Of a stretch of 64,000 bases of DNA, positions 23,638 to 34,700 are shown piece after piece. The stretch covers positions 1,054,001-1,118,000 of the forward strand of contig JAHNUO010000008.1 in assembly GCA_019787685.1 (NCBI GenBank), read 5' to 3'. This stretch comes from Chiua virens (Eukaryota; Basidiomycota; Agaricomycetes; Boletales; Boletaceae). Each line of letters opens with the position of its first letter. The first letter of the stretch is position 1. The position numbers were made by a program, and so were the translations under genes. Under the pieces are notes generated by a model. That model saw only the letters and a program-made list of their open reading frames with translations. It had not been told where the DNA came from and did no database searches.

Positions 23638-26600
23638 CTATCCCCCTTCTGTTGATCGAGCTCTGAACGATCTATTTCATAATTGAGACGATGGAGAACA
23701 TCCTCATCTTCATTTTTTGTTTTATCGTCATATGTTCTAAACATAGAGTTGAATTTGGTTTGTGTGACTTTTAGTTTTCTTGGGGCATCTGGATGTGCTT
23801 CGTGGAAGTCGGATATAAGATCCGGAGCGTTTTTCAGATTCTTTAGTGGTTCCCAAGTTCTTTCGTCATCATCATAACCTTTCCAGTGTATGAGATATTC
23901 TAAGTGGCGTCCCTTCATTCGGGAATCGACGATGTAGTCTGCTTCGAATTCTTCTTCTCGGTCGTCTCCGATTACTACAGGGCGTGGTTTATAAACTGGT
24001 TGATCGGGAAGGTGTTCCTTATAAGGTTTGACCTGAGAAACGTTTACAACCGGATGTATTCGCATAGTGCGTGGGAGTCAAAGCTTTAGAGCATTCGGAC
24101 CGTGCATGGATATTATGTCATAAGGTCCAATCCACTTGTCTGTGAATTTGGGGTGTTGTTTTATTTTTAGGTTTGCAGTTGAGAGCCAGACCTTATCGCC
24201 AACTGAGTAGGAAGGGGGTTCTGATCTCGATTTATCTGCAACATTTTTCATATGTTCCGCAGCTTTATCTATATTTGATTTGGTTTGTTCTAGAATTTCG
24301 GAGAAATCCGTAATGAAATTCTGAGCAGCCGGGTTTTTCATAGGTTGTGGCATAATTCCCATCCTAGGGACGTATGAATGTGTGATTTCGAATGGTGAGA
24401 ATTTAGTGGCAGTATGTTTCTTGCTGTTATAGGAGAATTGCGCGAGAGGAAGCCAGTCGGCCCAGGTATTATCCTTCTCTGCACAGAACATGCGAAGATA
24501 TTGTTGCACTTCTCGGTTCATTCGTTCTGATTGTCCGTCCGTTTGTGGATGATGTGCGGTGCTTAGTTTGGGTGTTATTTTTAACCCTGAGCATATATCT
24601 TTCATAAGTTGAGAAGCGAATTGTGGTCCTCTGTCTGATATTATGGTTTTGGGGAGGCCATGATGTTTCCATATGTGTGAGAGATATAATTTAGCGAGAT
24701 CCATAGATGTACACGTTTTGTGGCATGGGATGAATTCGACTTCTTTAGAGAAACGATCCACGACTGTGAGAATTGAGTCATAGGAGTGTGAAAGTGGGAG
24801 GTCTGTAATGAAATCTGCTGAGATATCTTCCCATGGTAATGACGGTGTTTCTAAGGGTTGGAGGAGTCCTGCTGTTTTTTGGTTTGAACCCTTGAAACGA
24901 GCGCATCTTTCACAGTGTGAGACATAATTTTTGACTTCTTCGTTCATTTGAGGCCAAATGTAGGTTCGTGATAGAAGTTCTAGAGTTTTGTCATAGCCGG
25001 GATGTCCTGCTTCTGGTGTGTCATGAAACATGGTAATAGATTTGGTGCGTAAAGGATTCGGAATGAAGATTCTATCCCCCTTTCTAAGGAAGGCGTCCTC
25101 GACTTTATATCCGATAGAGAGTAAGTGTTTCATGGCATTGGGTGATAATTTCATAGTTTCGTGTTGTACGTCTGATAGAAATTGATCGCCATTGTAGAGT
25201 AGAGTGACGGCTGATCTGATTTTAGATGGATCCATGAGAAGGATTCCTTTGTTATCGTCTTCGATTCCAATCATGTGGTCCTCTCTCCTGCTTAAAGCGT
25301 CTGCTTTTCCCATAGTGACTCCAGCCTTGTGGTGCCAAGTGAAATTAAACCGTGAGAGGTATTGTGCCCATCTCGCTTGTCTTCGGTTAAGATCTTGGCG
25401 TGTCATAAACCATGTAAGGTTCTGGTGGTCATTCCATATTTCAAATTCGTATTTTGCACCCTCAAGATAGTGGCGCCATAGTTCTAGTGAACGGATAACC
25501 GAGAGCATCTCTTTATCGGCTATTGGGTAGTTCCGTTCTTCTGGTGTCATAGAGTGGCTATTGTAAGCGACAGGGTGCCAAAGTCCTTCTTTTTCTAAAG
25601 ATAGAACTGCTCCCGTTGCGAAATCCAATGAGTCACATTCTAAGCGATATTTGGCATTTTGATCCGGATAAGCAAGGATAGGGGCTGTCGTGAATGCCTT
25701 TTTAAGCATAGTGAATGCCTCGTCACAAGCGAAGGTCCATTCGAATTTCTGATCTTTCTTAGTGAGGTCATGTAAAGGTTGTGCTATTTTTCCATAGTCT
25801 TTAATGAATCTTCGGTAGAAGTTGGCAAGTCCGAGGAAACTTCTGATGTGTTTGACTGATGTGGGAGTTGGCCATTCGGCTACTGCTTTGGTCTTTTCGT
25901 TATCCATTTTAATCCCATCAGTTCCCACGATCATTCCGAGGAAGTCCACTTCTTTTACATGGAAGAAGCATTTTTCTGGTTTTATGTAGAGATCGTTTTC
26001 TTCAAGGCATTTGAGTACTTCGAGAACGATTTTGTCATGAGTTTCATAGTCATCGGTGTTAGTGAATATCATAAGGTCGTCGATGTATACTACAACGACG
26101 CCGTTCATATCGGCAAAGATTTCGTTCATCATAGTTTGAAACGTTGCTGGTGAGTTACATAATCCGAAGTACATGACGATGGGTTCGAATGACCCGCGGT
26201 GGCAGACAAAAGCTGCTTTCCATTCGTCGCCTTCTTTGATGCGTACGTTATTGTATCCCCATCGGAGATCCATTTTTGTAAATAGCTTAGCGTCTTTTAA
26301 TTTATCCACAAGCTGCGAAATGAGCGGCAAGGGGTAGTTATTCTTAGTCGTGTGTTCGTTTAGATATCGGTAATCCTGGACCATACGCTTCTTTCCATCT
26401 TTCTTAGGGACAAAGAAGACCGGAGATGTCTGTTCTGATTTAGAGGGTCTGATGTAGCCTTTCTTTAATTGATCATCAATGAATGCGGAAACCTCCTCTT
26501 GTTCAGTGACAGAGAGGGGTATTAGGCGACCCTTCTTTGGGACAAAAGACTCTTTTAGGTCAATGCTGTGATCCCATGGTTTGCGTAATGGTATCCTTTC

Positions 26601-27446
26601 GGATTCCGTTTTTCCAAATACTTTGGCATATTTCAAAAATTCTCGTGGGACCATCTCTTCAAGAGTGCGTTCCTTAGGAGGAGGAGGTGGAGTTTCCATG
26701 TTTGTGGTAAAAATACGAGATTCCGCGATAGAGTTTGCATATTTAAGTTCTTCTGCGATAATGGAATCCAAGAAATCGTCTTCTTCTTGAGAATGACATG
26801 ATTCCGGGCATCTCCGCATTACTACCGATCCTGTAGACCAGTCTATATGGGGATTGTGGTGTTTTAACCATGTGTATCCGAGGATAAGATCGTTCTTTCC
26901 CAGGTTGGTAATTTCGGCATCCACTATTTCCCTGTGACCTTTGTAATCGATCAGGATTTGTGTGGCGTGAGTAATAGAACCTGCTTGATTTTTGGTTCCG
27001 TCGACATTGAAGACTTGTATGGCATGAGGTAGCGCGTGAGTGGGAAGATTGTGCTTTGCGACATAATCTTCGTGTATGAAGATCGCATTAGCTCCACTGT
27101 CTAAAAGCGCTTTTGCTCCAACATAACCAATTTGGTTTACTGGGGATACCAAAATTGGTAATACTATTTCTTTTTCTACCGATGTAGATCTAATGAAAGA
27201 CCCATCGGGGATTTGTTTTGTGACAGAATTAAGCACGGAACTATCGTGTCCGCCGCGCTCCGTAGAGACGCTGTCAACGCTTTCGTTTTCTGTTGTTTTT
27301 GGTGATTTGGGTAGTTTATCCTCTTGCCGGGGAGGTATTTCGGAGTATTTGAAATCAAACTTTAAAGAAACAGAATTTTCATATTCTTTCGGAAGGGAGG
27401 TGCGAACGTGAGATCCCAGTTTACTCAGTTCGCCTTGCCTTTTCCC
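23583..27446 (-). CDS. pol: pol polyprotein of copy B1, single nonsense codon
   Basis: Entered from gag by a -1 shift at 27440-27446. Domains: aspartic protease (LLDSGANAIF, about 27105), reverse transcriptase with YIDD (about 26075), RNase H (about 25640-25290), integrase zinc domain (H...H...CERC, about 24990-24900) and DDE core, GPY-like region (about 24130), chromodomain (about 23960-23820, IVDSRMKGRHLEYLIHWKGY) and a 70-residue tail that runs through the polypurine tract and 55 nt into the LTR. The only break is TGA at 24078-24080, where B2 keeps CGA; it separates integrase from the chromodomain. Integrase and RT motifs look intact, so reversion of one base would give a full frame. Whether the copy can move is unknown. 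Confidence 0.92.
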
Positions 27447-28612
27447 TTTCCGTTCTTGTTCTCGTACATGTCGAAGTAATATGCTTGTACTTCCTCAGGG
27501 GACATCCCTCGGATGGCGGCAAAGGGGTCTTTAGCCGGTACAGATGGGGAAGTGGTAGAAGTAGAGGATATGGTCTTCTTCTCTTCTTTGTTTGTCGAGC
27601 GGACTTTGCGCGAACATTGCGTCTTATGAGATCCGCCGTACCACTTGCATTCACTGCACTGGTTTTTGGGTTTGGTGCATTCGTTGGTTCTGTGACCTGC
27701 ACCGCCGCAGTTGTAGCATTTATTCGAGTTATTGGTCTTCTTCTGACCAAATGCTCTGACTTCTTTTCCTGTGAACCAGCCATCTTCGTCTCTTTCAGCG
27801 TAAGTGGCTTGGCCAATGTCCATAGCGTTGGGATCTTTATACTTTTTATAGTGGTCTGGTCGCACGTAGTTAAGTGCTTCCATGGCATTTCCCACTGTTC
27901 GGATCCAGGAAAGGTAGGTGATGACCGCGTGATCACGGTCAGGTTCATATTCTTTGTGACTGGGGTCCATATACATGGGATGAAAGGGGTCTACCCTGTG
28001 CCCGTCACGGAAGATTTGGTATATGATGGAGTGGGCTGTGTTAGCCTCTAGGAGTCTTATCGCATGGGAAGGATCAATGTGTGCTTGGAGCCACAGAGCT
28101 TCCCATTGGACGATATAGTCCTCTACTCTCATCGTTCCTTGTTTTAGATTTTCTAATTGGGATCTAGCCCAATCGACCTTGTTGTTTTGGCGGAACATTC
28201 CTTCGATGTCCTGTACTAATGTCGCCCATGTGAGAGCGGAGCCTTTAGCTAAGCACGTTTCTGCGAATTGCGCCGCTTTCTTTCCTTTTAACCGTGAGAG
28301 TACGGCTTGTACGGCCCTGTATGAGCCCTTTGGAATGGCGAGATTGTTTACTTCGAGCCATCCCTTCATTTTGGCCCACCATTCTTCAAATTTGGCCATT
28401 TCTCCGTCATATGACCCTGGGTCTGCGAAGATTTCGACTTTAGAGGATGAAGCTGCCGCTTGCGGTGGTATTACGGGTAAGGCATTGAGTTGCCCTTCTA
28501 GGGCGGTAATGAGATTTGCTTGTTGTGCAACAAGGATGAATGCGGCTTGTAGCCGGTCTCCATTTGTGCGGGTGGTGTCGTTAATGACTCCGAGTGCAGT
28601 ATGGTAATCCAT
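27425..28612 (-). CDS. gag: gag of copy B1
   Basis: 395 residues from ATG at 28612. Retrotransposon gag core (about residues 70-230, with WWAKMKGWLEVN and RQNNKVDWARSQLENLKQG), a basic linker, and a CCHC knuckle (CYNCGGAGHRTNEC, about 27715) followed by a second Cys/His cluster (CSECKWYGGSHKTQC). The stop TGA at 27425-27427 lies 12 nt beyond the slippery GGGAAAA. The gag ATG is only the second ATG of the predicted transcript. Roles (particle shell, RNA binding) follow from the family. Confidence 0.93.
   Translation of the reverse strand: MDYHTALGVINDTTRTNGDRLQAAFILVAQQANLITALEGQLNALPVIPPQAAASSSKVEIFADPGSYDGEMAKFEEWWAKMKGWLEVNNLAIPKGSYRAVQAVLSRLKGKKAAQFAETCLAKGSALTWATLVQDIEGMFRQNNKVDWARSQLENLKQGTMRVEDYIVQWEALWLQAHIDPSHAIRLLEANTAHSIIYQIFRDGHRVDPFHPMYMDPSHKEYEPDRDHAVITYLSWIRTVGNAMEALNYVRPDHYKKYKDPNAMDIGQATYAERDEDGWFTGKEVRAFGQKKTNNSNKCYNCGGAGHRTNECTKPKNQCSECKWYGGSHKTQCSRKVRSTNKEEKKTISSTSTTSPSVPAKDPFAAIRGMSPEEVQAYYFDMYENKNGKGKGKAN
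27440..27446 (-). promoter_or_regulatory. Predicted -1 ribosomal frameshift site, copy B1
   Basis: Slippery heptamer G GGA AAA in the gag frame, 12 nt before the gag stop. The pol frame is in the -1 phase and open across the site. The identical heptamer is kept in B2 (34964-34970). Confidence 0.7.
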
Positions 28613-28884
28613 CTTTGGTTGTTGGGTTCGTTATCCCAGTCGCCTGCGTTTACTGGAGCGTTCCAAGGACCGGCTGTGTTGTTAATAACTGGAGGGGCCT
28701 GGTACTGGTAGTCCTGTTGTTCGTAGGGGGCGTAAAGGGCAAAGATTACTGTGTATTCGTTGAATTGGATTCTGAAGTTCAAGGACCTTTGGTAGTCAAT
28801 GAGATTCTTTGAGACTTGGTAAAAGACGAAAAGGATCGTGAGGAAGATTACAAAGATTGCTGCAAATACGAAGTAAGCTAGCAT
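28498..28884 (-). CDS. ORF2 of copy B1: small single-pass membrane protein
   Basis: The ATG at 28884-28882 follows the ORF1 stop TAG (28887-28885) with no spacer. About 20 hydrophobic residues open the protein (LAYFVFAAIFVIFLTILFVF), then a basic/amphipathic stretch and a Tyr/Gln/Pro/Asn-rich tail; total 128 residues, overlapping the gag start in another frame. Copy B2 has a shorter counterpart (81 residues) with the same layout: hydrophobic start, short charged segment, FALYAPYE / FGLFSPYE motif. No known family recognised. Position before gag argues against a classical env gene. A membrane or particle-release role is conjecture. Confidence 0.72.
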   Translation of the reverse strand: MLAYFVFAAIFVIFLTILFVFYQVSKNLIDYQRSLNFRIQFNEYTVIFALYAPYEQQDYQYQAPPVINNTAGPWNAPVNAGDWDNEPNNQRWITILHSESLTTPPAQMETGYKPHSSLLHNKQISLPP

Positions 28885-29451
28885 CTATTGGATGTATCTT
28901 TCTGGTATCCTAAGGGTGTTTCGAGGTCTTAGGTAAGGGTACTCGAAGTTATCGTATTGGGAGTAAGGGCGGATGCGAGTAGGTACTCGATTAGCCTTGT
29001 ATCGTCTTAGGATCCTCTTTCTTTCAAGGTCTGTCCTGGCGTTCCTTCTCTCAATCTCTCTGGGTGGGAGCCAATCGTTTGGGTCTCCTAAACTTTCCTC
29101 CGATGGTTCTCTCAAAGGAGCTGGTGGGAAAGGTGATGGTTCTCTTTTGGGAATGGGAGCGGGAAAGTATTCGCGCTTGACCTCAAGTTCCTCGGTTGGA
29201 TACCTAAGTTCTGGGCTGTCGGACCGGGTTGACTCTCGTTCACTAGAGTAGTCTGATAAGGGAGTGGTTTCCCCTATGAAGTGGCCTAATAAGGCGTGGA
29301 AGATCTCGGTGTCGGTGCGGTCTTCGGGATCAAGGTCCTCGAGAGCGACGACTTCTGCGAGATAAGCTGCGTCGAAGACGTAGGGTTCGTCAACGAGGTC
29401 AGGGTAAGCCTCTGATGCTGCTGCGATGGCTGAGAGGGGTAGGTTCGACAC
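28885..29451 (-). CDS. ORF1 of copy B1: conserved acidic protein without ATG
   Basis: 188 codons, first candidate start GTG at 29451-29449, closed by TAG at 28887-28885. Not one methionine codon occurs in the frame. N-terminal half is acidic (motif DAAYLAEVVALEDLDPEDR, then FHALLGHFIG), the middle is Pro/Glu/Ser rich with KREYFPAPIP, and the end is basic (RRYKANRVPTRIRPYSQYDN). Copy B2 keeps the same protein with differences mostly at third codon positions, so it is under protein-level selection. It must start at a non-AUG codon or be joined by splicing. No known family recognised. Confidence 0.7.
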   Translation of the reverse strand: MSNLPLSAIAAASEAYPDLVDEPYVFDAAYLAEVVALEDLDPEDRTDTEIFHALLGHFIGETTPLSDYSSERESTRSDSPELRYPTEELEVKREYFPAPIPKREPSPFPPAPLREPSEESLGDPNDWLPPREIERRNARTDLERKRILRRYKANRVPTRIRPYSQYDNFEYPYLRPRNTLRIPERYIQ

Positions 29452-29584
29452 TGATTGGGCAGGTCAGTTAAGATCTCCTTTCTGGTCAAGGGGTGCGCTA
29501 TCTGCTTCTGCGATTGCTAGACCTTGAGTCTTTTGCAATTCGACTTATTGGTAGCAAATGTTCCAACTACTTTTCAAGTTTGGG

Positions 29585-29819
29585 ACTTACTTGGGCCCGG
29601 CTGTGTTATTTTGTAGTAGGGGCTACGACGAGGTTGTGACTTGACAGTAGTCGATCAACGGCGAAGATAAACAACAAAGTTCTAATGAAACAACCTAGAA
29701 CAACCTAGACTGTTAAAGTTGTAGTGGTGTAGTGAGAGGGGGTTCAGTCCAGTGAAGAGGCGAAAACTCCAAGAGAACTTTGTTAGAGCTCTCTGGCTTT
29801 GATTCATGGGGTTTATATA
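29585..29819 (-). promoter_or_regulatory. TATA box, self-priming pair and leader donor of copy B1
   Basis: On the minus strand TATATAAAC starts at 29819; 35 nt downstream AACAAAGTTCT (29784-29774) probably marks the transcript start. Its exact 11-nt complement lies two bases inside the LTR boundary at 29673-29683, as in Tf1 self-priming. A consensus donor AAGTAAGT occurs at 29592-29585, 95 nt from the LTR, and the same donor at the same distance is found in B2, suggesting a leader intron. No ATG occurs from here to ORF2. Confidence 0.75.
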
Positions 29820-30106
29820 CTACATGGATGTCGGAGTTCTAATCTGAGTATGAACTACGTAGATAAGCATAATGCATCCTATTGGATGATAAGGTGTGAA
29901 TAGATATGAGTCATAGATAAGAACATAGCCTTGCACTGCTGGTGATGAGTCAGTGATAAGGAGATAAGGGCATGAGGTGATGGATGCTGTGTTATTGTGG
30001 CAGCCAATCGGATATGATCCTTTGGACAGCCTTGTCATGAGGCGTTTATCTTTAGAATAGGTTGAACGTTGGAGTTGTGAAGTGAGGAAAAGTTGATATC
30101 GTAACA
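29686..30106 (-). repeat. 5' LTR of copy B1
   Basis: 421 bp, same ends as 23217-23637; differs from it at two positions that I could find. Confidence 0.93.
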
Positions 30107-31278
30107 AGGATATCATTTGCAGCGCCACAGATTCCATCTTGGAGACCCTCAAGGACAAGAACAAGAAGGATTTCAACAAGAAAAGGGACATTGAGGAAAT
30201 CTTGGGTAGTATTTCCAGCAATGCCTTCTCCCAACTGGTCACACTGTCAAAAAAATAACCCACTATGATACTGAGGATGAGCAGATGGTGGACTGGATAT
30301 GGCACGGAAAGACGTGGAGATTGATGAAGAAATTGGTGTCGCAGTAGTCTTTGATGAGGAGAAGTAGGAAGAAGACTACAAGGAGGGCTACAACATCTGC
30401 GATGAGAGTGACCATGGTGATGAAAAAGAGGAAGAAGGCGAGGAGGAGGCAAAGGAGGAAGGTGCAGGAGAACAGGATGGAGGGATCGACAAACTGGTTA
30501 TTGGTGGGCCTTCTGCTGCCTCTGAAACTGGGAAAGCTAAAGTGTCTCCCCCTATACTATCAATAGCTTCTGGGTACAGCAACAGATATCAGAGGTCTAT
30601 CCCAACCCTGTCACTGCCGTGGACAAAGCTTCCTTGGCGCTCTCCATCCTTAGCTTGGAATTGAGTCTGCAAGACTGTGAAAACCAGTTGATGGAGCTGT
30701 TTCGATACCAGAGTTTCCATGTTGTCATAAAGTTCTTGAAGAACAGGGATGCCATCGTCTGAGTCTGGTATACCAAGTTGATGTGAAGTGATGCTGACAA
30801 ACAGGTCAACGTAGAGGTGGCTATGCGGGAAAAGGGTGTTGGATGGATTTTGAGGGAGTTGGCAGGCAATCGACAAACAAAAAGGACCCACAATGATGCA
30901 ATGTCGACATGAAAGAGACAGCTGCAACCATACCGAATACTGTGACTCTACCTTCCGGGTTCCACAGTACAGCCGAAGGGAATCATCGATCTCGAGAGCA
31001 TTGCTTTCGGTCAGGGAGAACACCTGATGTCGAACAAAAAATGTAAGCTTCTGGAAGGGTCTTTCAAGAAGAGCGAGAAGGGCTATGATGAGATCCACAT
31101 CCCTGCTTAGAAGGAGTACGTCAGCAGTGATGATGAGCTCGTCCCCATGGCCGAGTTGCCCAAGTGGGCATGGGCTGCGTTTACGGTCCCAAAACTGAAT
31201 CGGGCGCAGAGCAAGTTGTTCCCTGTCGTTTTCAGGGCCAACGAGCCTTTATTTCTCTGTGCACCGACTGGTGCCGGA

Positions 31279-31709
31279 TGAAACAACCTAGAACAAGACT
31301 AGACTGTTAAAGTGTAGTGATTGAGTGAAGAGGGGGTTCAGTCCAGTGAAGAGGCGAAAACTCCAAGAGAACTTTGTTAGAGCTCTCTGGCTTTGATTCA
31401 TGGGGTTTATATACTACATGGATATTGGAGTTCTAATCTGAGTATGAACTACATAGATAAGTATACTGTATCCTATTGGATGATAAGGTGTGAATTGATA
31501 TGAGTCATAGATAAGAGCATAGCCTTGCACTGCCAGTGATGAGTCAGTGATAAGGGAAATGAATAGATAAGGGCATGAGGTGATGGATGCTGTGTTATTG
31601 TGGCAGCCAATCAGATATGATCCTTTGGACAGCCTTGACATGAGGCATGTATCTTTAGAATAGATTGAAAGTTGAAGTTGTTAACTGAGGAAAAGTTGAT
31701 ATTGTAACA
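31279..31709 (-). repeat. 3' LTR of copy B2
   Basis: 431 bp, TGAAAC...GTAACA; contains the pol stop at 31655-31657. Confidence 0.93.
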
Positions 31710-34700
31710 CTATCCCCCTTCTGATGATCAAACTCTGATTGATCTATTTCATAATTGAGATGATGGAGACTATCCTCATCTTTGATCTTGGTTTTATCAT
31801 CATATGTGTGGAACATAGAGTTAAATTCGGTTTGTGTGACTTTTAGTTTTCTTGGGGCATCTGGATGTGCTTCGTGGAAATCAGATGAGATCCAGTGCAT
31901 TTTTCAGATTTTTTAGTGGTTCCCAAGTTCTTTCGTCATCATCATAACCTTTCCAGTGTATGAGATATTCTAAGCGGTGTCCCTTCATTTGGGAATTGAC
32001 AATATAGTCTGCTTCAAATTCTTCTTCTCAGTCATCTCCAATTACAACAGGTCGCGGTTTGTAAACCGGCTGTTCTGGGAGGTGTTCTTTATAAGGTTTG
32101 ACCTGAGAAATATTTACTACTGGGTGTATTCGCATAGTGCGTGGTAATCGAAGCTTTAAAGCATTCAGACCGTGCATGGATATTATGTCATATGGACCAA
32201 TCCACTTGTCTGTGAATTTGGGGTGTTGTTTTATTTTTAGGTTTGCTATAGAGAGCCAGACCTTATCCCCAATAGAATAGGATGGTGGTTCTGATCTCAA
32301 TCTATCTGCAATGTTTGTCATGTGCTCCGCAGCTTTATCTATATTAGATTTTGTTTGTTCTAGAACTTCGGAGAAATCCGTGATGTAGTTCTTAGCGGCA
32401 GGGTTTTTCATGGATTGTGGCATAATTCCCATCCTAGGGACATAGGAGCGTGTGATTTCGAATGGTGAGAATTTAGTGGCAGTGTGTTTCTTGCTATTGT
32501 ATGAAAATTGTGCGAGAGGGAGCCAATCAGCCCAAGTGTTATCTTTCTCGGCACAGAACATGCGAAGATACTGTTGCACTTCTCGGTTCATTCATTCCAA
32601 TTGTCTGTCCGTTTGTGGATGATGTGCAGTGCTTAGTTTAGGAGTTATTTTTAATCCTGAGCATATATCTTTCATAAGTTGGGAAGTGAATTGTGGTCCT
32701 CTATCCGATATGATAGTTTTTGGGAGGCCATGATGTTTCCATATGTGTGAGAGATATAATTTAGCGAGGTCCATAGATGAACATGTTTTGTGGCAGGGAA
32801 TGAATTCGACTTCTTTAGAGAATCGATCTACAACCGTGAGAATGGAATCATAGGAGTGTGAGAACGGGAGATCTGTGATAAAATCTGCTGAGATATCTTC
32901 CCATGGTAGTGACAGTGTTTCTAAGGGTTGCAGCAATCCTGCTGTTTTTTGATTGGAACCTTTGAAACGAGCGCATCTTTCACAATGTGAGACATAATTT
33001 TTGATTTCTTCGTTCATTTGAGGCCAAATATAGGTTCAAGATAGAAGTTCTAAAGTTTTGTCATACCCGGGATGTCTGGCTTCAGGTGTGTCATGAAACA
33101 TAGTGATGCATTTGGTTCGTAACAAATTGGGAATGAAGATCCTATCCCCCTTGCTAAGGAAGGCGTCCTCGACTGTATATCCAATAGATAATAAATGTTT
33201 CATGACATTTGGAGATAATTTCATAGTTTCATGTTGTACATTGTTTAGGAATTGATCTCCATTGTATAGGAGAGTGACGGCTGATCTGATTTTAGATGGA
33301 TCCATGAGAAGGATTCCTTTGTTATCGTCTTTGATTCCGATCATGTGGTCCTCTCTTCTGCTTAAAGCATCTGCTTTCCCATAGTGACTCCAGCCTTGTG
33401 GTGCCAAGTGAAGTTAAAGCATGAGAGATACTGTGCCCATCTAGCTTGTCTTCAATTTAAGTCTTGGCGTGTCATAAACCACGTGAGGTTTTGGTGGTCA
33501 TTCCATATTTCAAATTCATGTTTTGCACCCTCAAGATAGTGGCACCATAGTTCTAGAGAGCAGATAACCGAGAGCATTTCTTTATCTGCTATAGGGTAAT
33601 TCCATTCTTCTGGTGTCATAGAGTGGCTATTGTAAGCAACAGGGTGCCAAAGTCCTTCTTTTTCCAAAGATAGAACTGCTCCAGTAGCGAAATCCGATGA
33701 GTCGCATTCTAAGCGATATTTGGCATTCTGATCCGGATAAGCTAGGATAGGGGCTATCGTAAATGCCTTTTTAAGCATAGTGAATGCTTCATCACAAGCG
33801 AAGGTCCATTCAAATTTTTGATCCTTTTTAGTAAGGTCATGTAAAGGGCGTGCTATTTTTCCATAATCTTTAATGAATCTGCAATAGAAGTTGGCAAGTC
33901 TGAGGAAACTTCTGATGTGTTTGACTGATGTGGGAGTTGGCCATTTGGCTGCTGCTTTGGTCTTTTTGTTATCCATTTTAATTCCATCAGTTCCCACAAT
34001 CATTCCGAGGAAGTCCACTTCTTTTACGTGAAAGAAGCATTTTTCTGGTTTTACATAGAGGTCGTTTTCTTCAAGGCATTTAAGCACTTCAAGTACGATC
34101 TTGTCATGAGTTTCATAAGCATCGGTATTTGTGAATATCATAAGGTCGTCGATGTAGACAACAACAACGCCATTCATATCGGCAAAGATTTCGTTCATCA
34201 TAGTTTGGAATGTTGCTGGTGATGTTTGCAGTAAAAATACAAGATTCCGTGATTGAATTTGCATATTTAAGTTCTTCTGCGATAATGGAATCCAAGAAGT
34301 CATCTTCGTCTTGCATGTGACATGATTCTGGGCATCTTTGCATTACAACCAATCCTGTGTTCCAGTCTATATGGGGATTGTGGTGTTTTAACCATGTATA
34401 TCCGAGGATAAGGTCGTTCTTTCCAAGGTTGGTGATTTCAGCATCCACTATTTCCCTGTGACCTTTGTAATCAATCAGGATTTGTGTGGCGTGAGTAATA
34501 GAACCTGCTTGATTTTTGGTTCCATCGACATTAAAGACTTGTATGGCATGGGGGAGTGCATGAGTGGGAAGTTTGTGCTTAGCGACGTAATTCTCATGTA
34601 TGAAGATCGCATTGGCTCCACTATCTAAAAGCACTTTTGCTCCAACATAACCGATTTGGTTTACTGGGGATACGATAATTGGTAATACTATTTCTTTGTC

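Larger units (their letters stand above)
23217..30106 (-). mobile_element. Ty3/gypsy chromovirus copy B1, full length, young
   Basis: 6890 bp, reverse orientation, flanked by perfect AGGAT pentamers (23212-23216, 30107-30111). The LTRs are 421 bp each; I see two differences between them, which implies a recent insertion. Internal order on the minus strand: primer site, leader, ORF1, ORF2, gag, pol, polypurine tract (complement at 23638-23648). Gag is open and pol is open except for one TGA (24078-24080). It interrupts the BRR2 copy between codons for ...QAQD and IICSA. Confidence 0.95.

Noticed and set aside
29686..29700. tRNA primer binding site next to the family B LTR
   Set aside because: The bases inside the LTR do not start with the TGG expected for a tRNA 3' CCA match, whereas a perfect internal complement exists at the predicted mRNA 5' end.
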